Shown one piece after another: positions 34,829 through 42,708 of a stretch of DNA of 64,000 nt; position 1 is the stretch's first letter; the number at the start of each line of letters is the position of its first letter. The position numbers and the translations under genes are program-made. This DNA is from Pseudaminobacter sp040049255. GTDB taxonomy: Bacteria; Pseudomonadota; Alphaproteobacteria; Rhizobiales; Rhizobiaceae. The DNA lies in NCBI RefSeq assembly GCF_040049255.1, contig NZ_JBDZDR010000002.1:744001-808000 (forward strand). Reading direction: 5' to 3'. The notes under the pieces were generated by a model. That model worked only from the letters and a program-made list of their open reading frames with translations. It did no database searches and was not told where the DNA came from.

Positions 34829-37507
34829 ATGCTGCTGGAGCGAGAGGATCCACTTGAAGCTTTGCTGGCATCCGCGCGGAGTTCTGCGGCGGGCCGCGGC
34901 GGCACTGTGCTGCTCGAAGGGGAAGCTGGCATAGGCAAGACCTCGCTCTTGCAAGAATTCGCGGAACGTGCCGGTGAAGGCTGCCAGGTGTTATGGGGCT
35001 GGTGCGAGGCGCTTCACACACCCCGACCGCTCGGTCCCCTGCAGGACATGGCGCGATCACTCGACGTGCAAATAGTGGCACTGCTAGATCAGACGGCCGC
35101 GCCTGAGCGGCTTTTTCCTGCGCTGTTAAACGCGCTTCAGCGTGCTGAACGTACGACGGTGCTCGTCTTCGAGGATGTGCATTGGGCCGACAACGCGACG
35201 CACGACCTCGTAAAATACCTCGGTCGTCGTGTTTCTGTACTTCGCACAATGCTGGTACTCACCGCGCGAAGCGACGAAATCGGCCCCGATCATCCCCTGA
35301 CGCACGTGCTCGGTGATCTGCCATCGGCATCATTAACCCGCATAAGGCTCGAACCGCTTTCTCCTGAAGCAGTTGCCGTGCTGGCGCAGCAGGCGGGCCG
35401 CGCAAGCGCCGATCTCTACCGCGTCACAGAGGGCAATCCCTTTTTTGTCTCCGAGCTTCTGGCAAGCAGCGAGGTTGAGCCGGGGCAAATTCCGGATTCC
35501 ATCCGCGACGCTGTCTGGTCGCGGCTATCACGCCTGACCGCCGGCGAGCGCGAGGTTCTGGAAATGATGAGCATTGCGCCCGGAAGTGTCGAGCCGTGGC
35601 TGATCCGCGCCCTTCTGGGTAGCGAGGCCGAAATCCTGGTGGACCAGTGCGTGGCCCGCCGATTGCTGCGGCGAGACAGCCAGGGCGCCCTGACGTTCCG
35701 CCATGAACTTGCCAGACAGGCGACACTTGATAGGCTGTCGCCGAGCCTTCAGCGTTCGCTTCACGCAAAGGTGGAGGCGGCGATATCCGAGCTTCCGGCG
35801 GCGCAGGCGAACGCGCAGCTTTCAAGCAGGGTTCACCACGCCGCTGGCGCCGGTGACGGAGCGCGTGTTCTCAAACTTGCACCGCAAGCCGCGGCACGAG
35901 CTTCGCGTCTGGGAGCGCATCGCGAAGCCGCCTCACATCTGGAGACGGCGCTCGGATATGTTGCCCACGCTCCGCCGGCACTTGCCGCGCAGCTCTATGA
36001 AGACTGGGCCTACGAGGCCGGACTGGCGCTGCTCGTCTACGACTCGATCATCGAGGCACGGCATCGCGCCATAGCGATCTGGCGGGAACTCGGATGCATT
36101 GACAAGGTCGGGCGCAATCTGCGCTGGCTTTCTAGGCTGCACTGGCGTCGCGGCGAGGGCGAACAAGCGGAACATTTTGCTGACGAAGCCGTGCGCGAAG
36201 TGGAAAGCCTGCCCCCCGGGCCGGAATTGGCGATGGCCTACAGCACGCGCTCGCAGCTCAACATGCTGCACTATCGATTCGACGAAGCGATCGACTGGGG
36301 TTTGCGCGCTATCGCGTTGGCCGACCAACTGGGCGAAGTCGAAACGCGTGTCCACGCCCTGAACAATGTCGGCACTGCGCTCCTGTTCGCCAACCGCGAG
36401 GGCGGTCGCGAACTGCTGGAAGAAAGCCTCTCGCTGTCGCTCGAGCACGGGTTTCATGACCACGCATCGCGAGCCTACACCAACTTCGCCGAGCACGCTG
36501 TGGTGTTGAAGGACTTCGCCCTCGCCGAACGCCTGCTGGCCGAAGGCATCGCCTTCTGTGCCAGGTACGACCTCGATTCGGCGGCGCAATATCTGCTCGG
36601 CCGACAAGCCGAGCTTCGTATGGAGCAAGGCCGTTTTCGTGAGGCCGAGACGATCGCTCAGGGCGTCATGAGCCTGGAGCGCTTGCCCGTTGTAATGCAC
36701 CTGCCGGCGCTGACCGTGCTTGGCAGAGTACGTGCGCGGCTGGGCGAACCAAGCGGTTCAACTCTCCTGCAGCAGGCGCTCCAGGAGGCGTTGCCGACCG
36801 GCGAGCCACAGCGCATCATACCGGTCCGCTTGGCCCTGGCCGAAGCGGCCTGGCTTGCCGAAGACCTCAGCGCCAGCCATGAGCAATTGGCGGCCCTCGC
36901 CGCCATGGACCTCGGCAACTTCCGTCCCCCGGATATCGGCGAACTGGCGACCTGGTGGCGGCGATGCGGTATGGCGGAGCCGCTTCCCGCGCCCGGAACG
37001 GGAGTTCCCTCGCCGCGATCCGCCGAGCTTCGCGGCGATCCGTCTGCAGCCGCGGCGGAATGGACAAGCCTCGGTCTTCCTTATGAAGCGGCACTCGCAC
37101 TGATGCAGGTTCGAGGAGGTGACGCCGGGCCAGCATTGGCTCGCGCCGTGACAACGCTCGAGACGATCGAGGCGCGTCCTGCCGCGGTGCTGGCGCGAAA
37201 GCTGGCGCAGCGCCTGGGCGTCGCAAATCAGTTGCCGAAGGCGCGCCGGGGTCCATACAAGGCTGCCCGCCACCACCCGCTCGGCTTGACCCAGCAAGAA
37301 CAACAGGTGCTCGCCCTTATCGCCGAGGGCAAGAGCAACAAGGAGGTCGCGCGGCGCCTGTCGCGCTCGCCGCGCACGATCGAACACCAGGTTTCAGCTG
37401 TGCTCGGCAAATTCAACGCCGCCAACCGGATGGAAGTCCTGCTGCGCCTGCGTGGCGAGCCGTGGCTGCTGTCGAGCCGCTCCAGGAAAGCCAACAGCCA
37501 AAACTAG
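34829..37507 (+). CDS. LuxR-family ATPase regulator (LAL/MalT class)
   Basis: A large transcriptional regulator of about 892 residues. The N-terminal STAND-type ATPase has Walker A GEAGIGKTS (about 31-39) and Walker B VLVFEDVHWAD (about 114-124). A long helical TPR-like middle region (about 330-750) is suited to ligand or protein sensing. The C-terminal LuxR helix-turn-helix reads LTQQEQQVLALIAEGKSNKEVARRLSRSPRTIEHQVSAVL. The start MLLEREDPLEALLASA at 34829 is typical of LAL proteins and has GGGGAG upstream; starts at 34805 or GTG 34793 are possible. It is divergent from the PKS cluster, which is its most likely target; such proteins are usually ATP-dependent activators. Confidence 0.92.
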   Translation: MLLEREDPLEALLASARSSAAGRGGTVLLEGEAGIGKTSLLQEFAERAGEGCQVLWGWCEALHTPRPLGPLQDMARSLDVQIVALLDQTAAPERLFPALLNALQRAERTTVLVFEDVHWADNATHDLVKYLGRRVSVLRTMLVLTARSDEIGPDHPLTHVLGDLPSASLTRIRLEPLSPEAVAVLAQQAGRASADLYRVTEGNPFFVSELLASSEVEPGQIPDSIRDAVWSRLSRLTAGEREVLEMMSIAPGSVEPWLIRALLGSEAEILVDQCVARRLLRRDSQGALTFRHELARQATLDRLSPSLQRSLHAKVEAAISELPAAQANAQLSSRVHHAAGAGDGARVLKLAPQAAARASRLGAHREAASHLETALGYVAHAPPALAAQLYEDWAYEAGLALLVYDSIIEARHRAIAIWRELGCIDKVGRNLRWLSRLHWRRGEGEQAEHFADEAVREVESLPPGPELAMAYSTRSQLNMLHYRFDEAIDWGLRAIALADQLGEVETRVHALNNVGTALLFANREGGRELLEESLSLSLEHGFHDHASRAYTNFAEHAVVLKDFALAERLLAEGIAFCARYDLDSAAQYLLGRQAELRMEQGRFREAETIAQGVMSLERLPVVMHLPALTVLGRVRARLGEPSGSTLLQQALQEALPTGEPQRIIPVRLALAEAAWLAEDLSASHEQLAALAAMDLGNFRPPDIGELATWWRRCGMAEPLPAPGTGVPSPRSAELRGDPSAAAAEWTSLGLPYEAALALMQVRGGDAGPALARAVTTLETIEARPAAVLARKLAQRLGVANQLPKARRGPYKAARHHPLGLTQQEQQVLALIAEGKSNKEVARRLSRSPRTIEHQVSAVLGKFNAANRMEVLLRLRGEPWLLSSRSRKANSQN

Positions 37508-37524
37508 GAAGCTGGCTGCCAAAA

Positions 37525-37542
37525 AATGGGTGGTCGTACCCA
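37525..37542. promoter_or_regulatory. ATGGGT-N6-ACCCAT inverted repeat
   Basis: Six-base perfect arms (37525-37530 and 37537-37542) with a GGTCGT spacer, between the LAL regulator stop and the exported protein start, 61 bases upstream of the latter. It shares ATGGG and GTACCC with the palindrome before the polyketide synthase. A binding role is proposed only because of position and resemblance; a weak hairpin is the alternative. Confidence 0.4.
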
Positions 37543-37603
37543 TGGCTGCGAGACGTTGTACCGTAATTATAGTCGCACGCTCTGATCCTAAGGAGAAATG
37601 GCG

Positions 37604-37948
37604 ATGACCGGACGTTTTCCTGCAATTGCAATCACCCTGCTCGCAGCAACAGGCACCACTGCCGCGTCGGAACTGATGCCGGAAAGCGGGCACAGCATTC
37701 ATGTCGGCCGTTTCAAGGGTGCTGTCCATTACACGGTCGAGCAAGACGGCTATCGGGTCGTCGCGACACTGGCTTCCGGGGACGAGGAGCAGCCGATCCG
37801 GTTCGTCTCAACGCTCGGCCCCGGCCAGCGCATGATGATATCCGTGCCCCATGCCGCAGGCGAGCCCTCTGTCGATTTCGAGATCCTGCGCAACGGCGAA
37901 GCGATCCTTGTAAACGATCCAGTCTGGACGGCCGATCTGGTTGACTGA
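37604..37948 (+). CDS. Small exported protein next to the LAL regulator
   Basis: A 114-residue protein with a signal peptide (PAIAITLLAATGTTAASE, cleavage near AAS/E at about 22-23). The mature domain has about 90 residues and predicted beta-strands (IHVGRFKGAVHYTVEQDGYRVVATLAS, and later FEILRNGEAILV). There are no cysteines in the mature part and no catalytic motif, and I recognise no family. The ATG at 37604 has AAGGAG at the correct distance; an ATG two codons earlier is too close to it. It follows the LAL regulator by 96 bases with an inverted repeat between, so it may be regulated with the PKS cluster. Confidence 0.72.
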   Translation: MTGRFPAIAITLLAATGTTAASELMPESGHSIHVGRFKGAVHYTVEQDGYRVVATLASGDEEQPIRFVSTLGPGQRMMISVPHAAGEPSVDFEILRNGEAILVNDPVWTADLVD

Positions 37949-38205
37949 GTGCGGACCTCTGAGAATTGAGAACGCGCTTCACGCCGCAAGCTCTCGAAGG
38001 ACAATTGCAGGCTTTCCTCCGGGTACCGCAATCCCGGCTGAGGAATATACACGCAAAGCCCCGAAGCGAATCCGGGCCGCGTACGCGGCACCCGACGCAG
38101 GCGGGGCCTACCAAACGATCCCTGATGTCCGCTCTTCCGCACATGGGGGGCGTGGGGGGCAAACCGGCCTTAGTATCGGTAATGAATCAGTCTGCCAAAT
38201 CGAGT

Positions 38206-38282
38206 TGGCGATCCCGGCAGGATTCGAACCTGCGACCATCGGCTTAGAAGGCCGGTGCTCTATCCAGCTGAGCTACGGGACC
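38206..38282 (-). tRNA. tRNA-Arg (anticodon TCT)
   Basis: A full cloverleaf on the minus strand. The acceptor GGTCCCG pairs with CGGGATC (one G-T pair), the D-stem is GCTC/GAGC, and the anticodon loop CTTCTAA gives anticodon TCT for AGA codons. The T-arm is GCAGG-TTCGAAT-CCTGC, with discriminator G and an encoded CCA end. The first anticodon-stem pair is a C-A mismatch, with the other four intact. Confidence 0.96.
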
Positions 38283-38315
38283 ACACTCTGGCGGCCAGGG
38301 CGCCTGAGGTTTGGC

Positions 38316-38621
38316 TCAGTGCGTCCAGGGCGTCCTGCGGTCATAGCGGAAATTGTCCGCATAGGAAATCTGGCGGCGCGCGGTTTCCTTGGGTTCCTGC
38401 ACGCGGTAGTCGATTCCGTGCTTCTCGGCGTAGGCGATCGCCTCTTCCTTGGTGCCGAAGGTCAGGCGAATCTGGCTCTTCATGTCGCGCGAACTGGTGT
38501 AGCCCATGAGCGGATCGATCCTGCGCGGCAGTGCGGGGTCGAATTCGAGCACCCAATGACCGGTCTTGGCCTTACCCGACTGCATCGCCGTCTTGGCGGG
38601 GCTGAAAATGCGCGCGGACAT
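38316..38621 (-). CDS. NDUFS4-like NADH dehydrogenase (complex I) accessory subunit
   Basis: A 101-residue protein matching the ETC complex I subunit conserved region, the bacterial counterpart of mitochondrial NDUFS4 (18 kDa). Diagnostic segments are MSARIFSPAKTAMQSGKAKTGHWVLEF, PRRIDPLMGYTSSRDMKSQIRLTF, EEAIAYAEKHGIDYRV and a C-terminal SYADNFRYDRRTPWTH. It probably stabilises the NADH-oxidising arm of NADH:quinone oxidoreductase. The start MSARIF at 38621 follows GAGGAA. It lies alone between two tRNA genes, away from any nuo operon. Confidence 0.92.
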   Translation of the reverse strand: MSARIFSPAKTAMQSGKAKTGHWVLEFDPALPRRIDPLMGYTSSRDMKSQIRLTFGTKEEAIAYAEKHGIDYRVQEPKETARRQISYADNFRYDRRTPWTH

Positions 38622-38644
38622 TCTTTCCTCATCCATGCTTGCGA

Positions 38645-38721
38645 TGGTCGGAGTGGCAGGATTCGAACCTGCGACCCCCTGATCCCAAATCAGGTGCGCT
38701 ACCAGGCTGCGCTACACTCCG
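38645..38721 (-). tRNA. tRNA-Pro (anticodon TGG)
   Basis: Minus-strand cloverleaf with acceptor CGGAGTG pairing perfectly with CACTCCG. The anticodon arm CCTGA-TTTGGGA-TCAGG gives anticodon TGG, and the T-arm is GCAGG-TTCGAAT-CCTGC. The discriminator is A and CCA is encoded. It lies 24 bases upstream of the NDUFS4-like gene in the same direction, so a shared precursor transcript is possible. Confidence 0.96.
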
Positions 38722-38819
38722 GACCCTTGGGGGCTATAGAGTTCAAGGCCTTACGAAGCAAGCCCCCATTGTGGGAAAAAGCGGTGCAACGTCGCCACGC
38801 GCGGCAAAAACATCCGCAA

Positions 38820-39929
38820 TCAGGGCGCGAAGCCGAAGTAACGCGCCCGAAGCGCTTCCAGATCGCCGCTTTCCTGTGCGGCAAGCACGGCGATCGACGC
38901 AGGCCGCCTCAGCGGGCTTCCCGCGGTGAATGCAAAGCCGTACTTGTCTGGCTGGAAGATGTTGCCGATCACCTTGAGGTTCATCTCGGGGTTTGTGAAG
39001 GTGAAATATTCCAGCACCGGGCTGTCGGCGACGACTGCGTCCACCTCGGCGTTGACCAGGGCCGTCGCTGCGTCCTCAATGTGATCGTACGCCGCCGTGG
39101 CGATGAACAACGACTTCATGTAGGCCTCGGATACGCTGCCGGCCCGAACCCCGACGATCTTGCCGCGCAGATCCGTCAGTCCGTTGATCTCGTTGGTGAG
39201 TTGAACGGCCGTCATCACGCTGGCGACAGATGACGTGAAATAGGCGATGACCGCTATGCCACACACCATCCATACGGCCTGCCATGTCCGGCCAATCCAG
39301 CCGAACAGGTTCTTGCGCGTGGTCTTTCCCGATGTGGCGATCGACATCACATGGTAGAAGCTCTCGGCCAGGCCTTCGCGCCACCGCCTTGGAAAATTCG
39401 CGTCGAATCGCCTGTCGAACAGGGTCATGAGCAGCGTGGCCAGCACAATGCAGATCACGATCCAGGCATAGGTCCGGAGATGGCCTGCGTCTCCCAGCTT
39501 GCCCAGCACCTCCCCAAAGCTTGTCCCATCGTTGGATGGCACCATCAGGCGAAGCCCGGCATCGAACCAGGGGTGGCTGAAATCGACAAGATTGGCGCGG
39601 TTTTCCGTGATGCTCAGATTGGTGACCGCGACATCGACGGCACCGCTCGAAACGGCCTCAACCAACTCGCCGTAGTTCTGAAACGGTCGATATACGGAGG
39701 CGACCTTGAGCTTGCCGGCGACCCTTTCCCAAAGCTCTATCGCCATGCCGGAATAGCTTTCGCCTTGGCGGAACACGAATGGCGGGCTGAGATAGACCCC
39801 GACAGTTACGGTCCGAGGCTGAACCTGGTTTTCCTCGGCGCGCGTCCCTCCCGTGAAGAGGAGCATGGCCAAAGCCAAAAAAATGACCAAGCCGGCCATC
39901 GATCGAGAGCGAGGTGCCAGAGTCCACAT
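38820..39929 (-). CDS. Bacterial ionotropic-glutamate-receptor-like channel
   Basis: A 369-residue protein in which a periplasmic amino-acid-binding domain is split by a channel module. The order is: signal peptide (about 11-31), first ligand-binding lobe (about 40-135), TM1 (about 153-171), pore-loop SFYHVMSIATSGKTTRKN (about 190-207), TM (about 214-238), then the second lobe (about 250-369). The last helix contains AYFTSSVASVMT, resembling the SYTANLAAF signature of eukaryotic receptor M3. The loop lacks the TVGYGD filter of GluR0, so ion selectivity is uncertain. It could instead serve as a membrane-tethered binding protein. It lies near amino-acid transport genes. Confidence 0.82.
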   Translation of the reverse strand: MWTLAPRSRSMAGLVIFLALAMLLFTGGTRAEENQVQPRTVTVGVYLSPPFVFRQGESYSGMAIELWERVAGKLKVASVYRPFQNYGELVEAVSSGAVDVAVTNLSITENRANLVDFSHPWFDAGLRLMVPSNDGTSFGEVLGKLGDAGHLRTYAWIVICIVLATLLMTLFDRRFDANFPRRWREGLAESFYHVMSIATSGKTTRKNLFGWIGRTWQAVWMVCGIAVIAYFTSSVASVMTAVQLTNEINGLTDLRGKIVGVRAGSVSEAYMKSLFIATAAYDHIEDAATALVNAEVDAVVADSPVLEYFTFTNPEMNLKVIGNIFQPDKYGFAFTAGSPLRRPASIAVLAAQESGDLEALRARYFGFAP

Positions 39930-40069
39930 GCCGAAGTCGCCGATAATTATCCGTGTGAGGCGACCGTTGCAGACAAATCTTACGATTGTCTTGACCGGAA
40001 AACACCATGCCGCGGCACCGCCGCGGGCTGCTTGGAGCAGGGCCCGCGGCGGGAAGGTATGCGCGCCGG

Positions 40070-41242
40070 CTAGGCCGCGTTTGCGGCCGCCAGCCCGCGC
40101 TGGATGTCGGCCTTGAGGTCCTCGACATTTTCCAGCCCGATCTGCAGCCGAAGGAGCGGGCCCTCGTAAGGCCCCTTAGCGATGGTGCGGTCGCCAAGGA
40201 AGACGTGTACGGCAAGGCTTTCATAGCCGCCCCACGAATAGCCGAGGCCGAAGATCTCCAGCGCGTCGAGGAAGGCGTGCGCCTGCTTCTGGCCGCCGCC
40301 GGCCAGCACGACGGAGAAAATGCCGCTCGAGCCCGAGAAGTCGCGTTTCCAGATCTCGTGGCCGGGGTGGCTCTCCAGGCCGGGATGCAGAACCCGCGCC
40401 ACTCCGGGCTGCGTCTCCAGCCAGCGCGCGATTTCCAGCGCGCTCTGTTCGTGCCGCTCGAGCCGCACGCCCATGGTGCGCAGGCCGCGCAGCACCTGGT
40501 AGACGTCGTCGGGCGCCGGGCAGCAGCCAAGCGCCAGGAAGCCTTCATGCAGCCGCTCCCAGCACGCTTCGCTGGCGGAAACGGTGCCGAGCAAGATGTC
40601 TGAGTGGCCGGCCGGATATTTGGTCGCCGCGTGGATCGACACGTCCACGCCATGGTCCAGCGGCTTGAAGTAAAGCGGGGTCGCCCAGGTGTTATCCATC
40701 ATCACCACCGCGCCTCCGGCATGGGCGGCCTTGACGATGGCCGGGATGTCCTGGATTTCGAAAGTGTTGGAGGCGGGGGATTCCGTGAACACGACCTTCG
40801 TGTTCGGCTTCATCAAGGCGGCGATGCCGGCACCCACATGCGGGTCGTAGTATTCGATCTCGACGCCCAGCCGCGTCAGCATGGTGTTGGCGAAGTGGCG
40901 CGTGGGCATGTAGACGGAATCGACGATCAGCGCATGGTCGCCGGCGGAAAGGAAGGCGAGGAGCGGAACGGTCACCGCCGCCAGTCCCGAGGGCACGATG
41001 ATAGTGCCGGCCGACCCTTCCAGGCTGTCGATCGCGGCTGCCAGCGCGTCCGTCGTCGGCGTGCCGCGCGTGCCGTAGGTGTATTTCTGGGCGCGCGTGG
41101 CCATCGTCGCGGCGTCGGGGAACAGCACGGTGGAGGCATGCACCACCGGCGGATTGACGAAGCCGTAGAAGTCGCGCGGGTCGTTTCCGGTATGAGCCAG
41201 TTGGGTATGGATACCCGTATTGGTGAAATCTCGCTTTGCCAT
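40070..41242 (-). CDS. metC: Cystathionine beta-lyase
   Basis: PLP-dependent Cys/Met-metabolism enzyme converting cystathionine to homocysteine, pyruvate and ammonia. The 390-residue protein shows KYTYGTRGTPTTDALAAAI (phosphate-binding Tyr-x-Arg), DSVYMPTRHF, the MMDNTWATPLYFKPLDHG cofactor Asp region, and HAATKYPAGHSD with the Schiff-base Lys at about residue 206. The C-terminal domain contains FGLGYSWGGYESL, the form typical of the beta-lyase group. Gamma-lyase or sulfhydrylase activity cannot be excluded. It is divergent from the aap operon. Confidence 0.92.
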   Translation of the reverse strand: MAKRDFTNTGIHTQLAHTGNDPRDFYGFVNPPVVHASTVLFPDAATMATRAQKYTYGTRGTPTTDALAAAIDSLEGSAGTIIVPSGLAAVTVPLLAFLSAGDHALIVDSVYMPTRHFANTMLTRLGVEIEYYDPHVGAGIAALMKPNTKVVFTESPASNTFEIQDIPAIVKAAHAGGAVVMMDNTWATPLYFKPLDHGVDVSIHAATKYPAGHSDILLGTVSASEACWERLHEGFLALGCCPAPDDVYQVLRGLRTMGVRLERHEQSALEIARWLETQPGVARVLHPGLESHPGHEIWKRDFSGSSGIFSVVLAGGGQKQAHAFLDALEIFGLGYSWGGYESLAVHVFLGDRTIAKGPYEGPLLRLQIGLENVEDLKADIQRGLAAANAA

Positions 41243-41611
41243 GGCATCCTGCTCTGATCAGACGCCTTGGCATAAGACGGCATTTCTGCCGGCGCAACTG
41301 CACAGGCCCGGGCTTCTTGTGCTCCAGCGAGGCTGCGGCGACAGCGCGGCTTGCTGTGAATTCCCGAAAGCTGCTGTGTGTCGGCGCGGAACATTTGCCG
41401 AACTGCGCATATCCCCCGATTTGCGTGCAGGGAGACCATTTCGCCTTGACGTGATGGTGATAATCGCTTTCGATGATTTTCGCTAATGGGAGGACAGCAA
41501 CGCAACCATCGCTGCGATCTGCGTTCCGGAAACGGGCCGGAACGGTGCTGCCGCTTTTGCGGGACAACGGGGGTTATTCCCGAACAACAACAGACAAGGG
41601 GTCAGTGGGTA
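41243..41611. other. Divergent region between metC and aapJ
   Basis: This 369-base gap holds the promoters of metC (leftward) and the aapJQMP operon (rightward). A TTGACG occurs at about 41445-41450, but no well-spaced -10 accompanies it. A GGGTAATG context precedes the aapJ ATG. No small gene, attenuator or riboswitch could be supported. Confidence 0.5.
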
Positions 41612-42649
41612 ATGAAAAACACCGTGAAATTCATTCTGAGCGCTGCCGCATTCGGGGTTGCCGCTCTCGCAGCTTCAGCCGCATCCGCAGACACGCTGAG
41701 TGACGTGAAGGCCAAGGGCTTCGTGCAGTGCGGCGTCAACACCGCTCTCGCCGGTTTCTCCGCGCCTGACGATAAGGGCGAATGGAAAGGTTTCGACGTC
41801 GATTTCTGTCGCGCCGTGGCCGCAGCTGTTTTCGGCGATCCCACCAAGGTGAAGTTTACCCCCACCAACGCCAAGGAGCGCTTTACCGCCCTGCAGTCGG
41901 GCGAAATCGACCTTCTGGCCCGCAACACCACCTGGACGCTCAGCCGCGACACCGCGCTCGGCCTCAACTTCGTGGGCGTGAACTACTATGACGGCCAGGG
42001 CTTCATGATCAACGCCAAGAAGCTTCCGGGCGTCAATTCGGCGCTTCAGCTTTCCGGCGCTTCCGTCTGCGTGCAAAGCGGCACCACCACCGAGCTCAAC
42101 CTTGCCGACTTCTTCAAGGCCAACAACCTCGAATACAATCCGGTTGTGTTCGAAAAGCTGGAAGAGACCAATGCGGCCTATGATTCGGGGCGTTGTGACG
42201 CCTATACGACCGATCAGTCCGGCCTCTATGCCATCCGCCTGACGCTGGCGTCGCCGGACGATCACATCGTGCTGCCGGAGATCATCTCCAAGGAGCCGCT
42301 GGCCCCGGCCGTGCGCCAGGGCGACGACAAGTGGTTCGATGTCGTCAAGTGGACGCTGAACGCATTGGTGCTTTCGGAAGAGCTCGGGATCACCCAGGCC
42401 AATGTCGACGAGATGAAGAACTCGACCAATCCGGACATCCAGCGCGTGCTGGGCACCGAAGAGGGCAGCAAGCTGGGCGCCGATCTCGGCCTCGAGAACG
42501 ACTGGGTCGTGAACATCATCAAGGGTGTCGGCAACTACGGCGAGATTTTCGACCGTAACATCGGTGCCGGGAGCCCGCTGAAGATCGCGCGCGGTCTTAA
42601 CGCGCTGTGGACCAAGGGTGGATTGCAGTACTCTATGCCCATCCGCTGA
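41612..42649 (+). CDS. aapJ: General L-amino-acid ABC transporter binding protein AapJ
   Basis: Periplasmic solute-binding protein of the broad-specificity Aap uptake system of rhizobia. The 345-residue precursor has a signal peptide (MKNTVKFILSAAAFGVAALA, cleavage near ASA/DTLSD at about 27). The mature SBP_bac_3 fold begins DTLSDVKAKGFVQCGVNTALAGFS and includes TNAKERFTALQSGEIDLLARN and GRCDAYTTDQSGLYAIR. The start at 41612 removes an upstream in-frame extension with no signal-like character. First gene of aapJQMP. Confidence 0.95.
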   Translation: MKNTVKFILSAAAFGVAALAASAASADTLSDVKAKGFVQCGVNTALAGFSAPDDKGEWKGFDVDFCRAVAAAVFGDPTKVKFTPTNAKERFTALQSGEIDLLARNTTWTLSRDTALGLNFVGVNYYDGQGFMINAKKLPGVNSALQLSGASVCVQSGTTTELNLADFFKANNLEYNPVVFEKLEETNAAYDSGRCDAYTTDQSGLYAIRLTLASPDDHIVLPEIISKEPLAPAVRQGDDKWFDVVKWTLNALVLSEELGITQANVDEMKNSTNPDIQRVLGTEEGSKLGADLGLENDWVVNIIKGVGNYGEIFDRNIGAGSPLKIARGLNALWTKGGLQYSMPIR

Positions 42650-42708
42650 GTGATCTTCGGTTCCGGGGGGCGCCGGGCGCCTCCCGTCTCCGTGCAAAGG
42701 GAGACTAC

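Noticed and set aside
38146..38160. Two runs of six G's as a possible G-quadruplex or slippage site
   Set aside because: Only two G-runs are present, not four, and they lie in a non-coding gap without a gene to regulate.
38206..38721. A 22-bp identical stretch in both tRNA genes as possible att repeats of an integrated element
   Set aside because: The shared bases are the T-arm common to tRNA-Arg and tRNA-Pro. No integrase is nearby and no further copy was seen at the edge of the PKS region near 30.8 kb.
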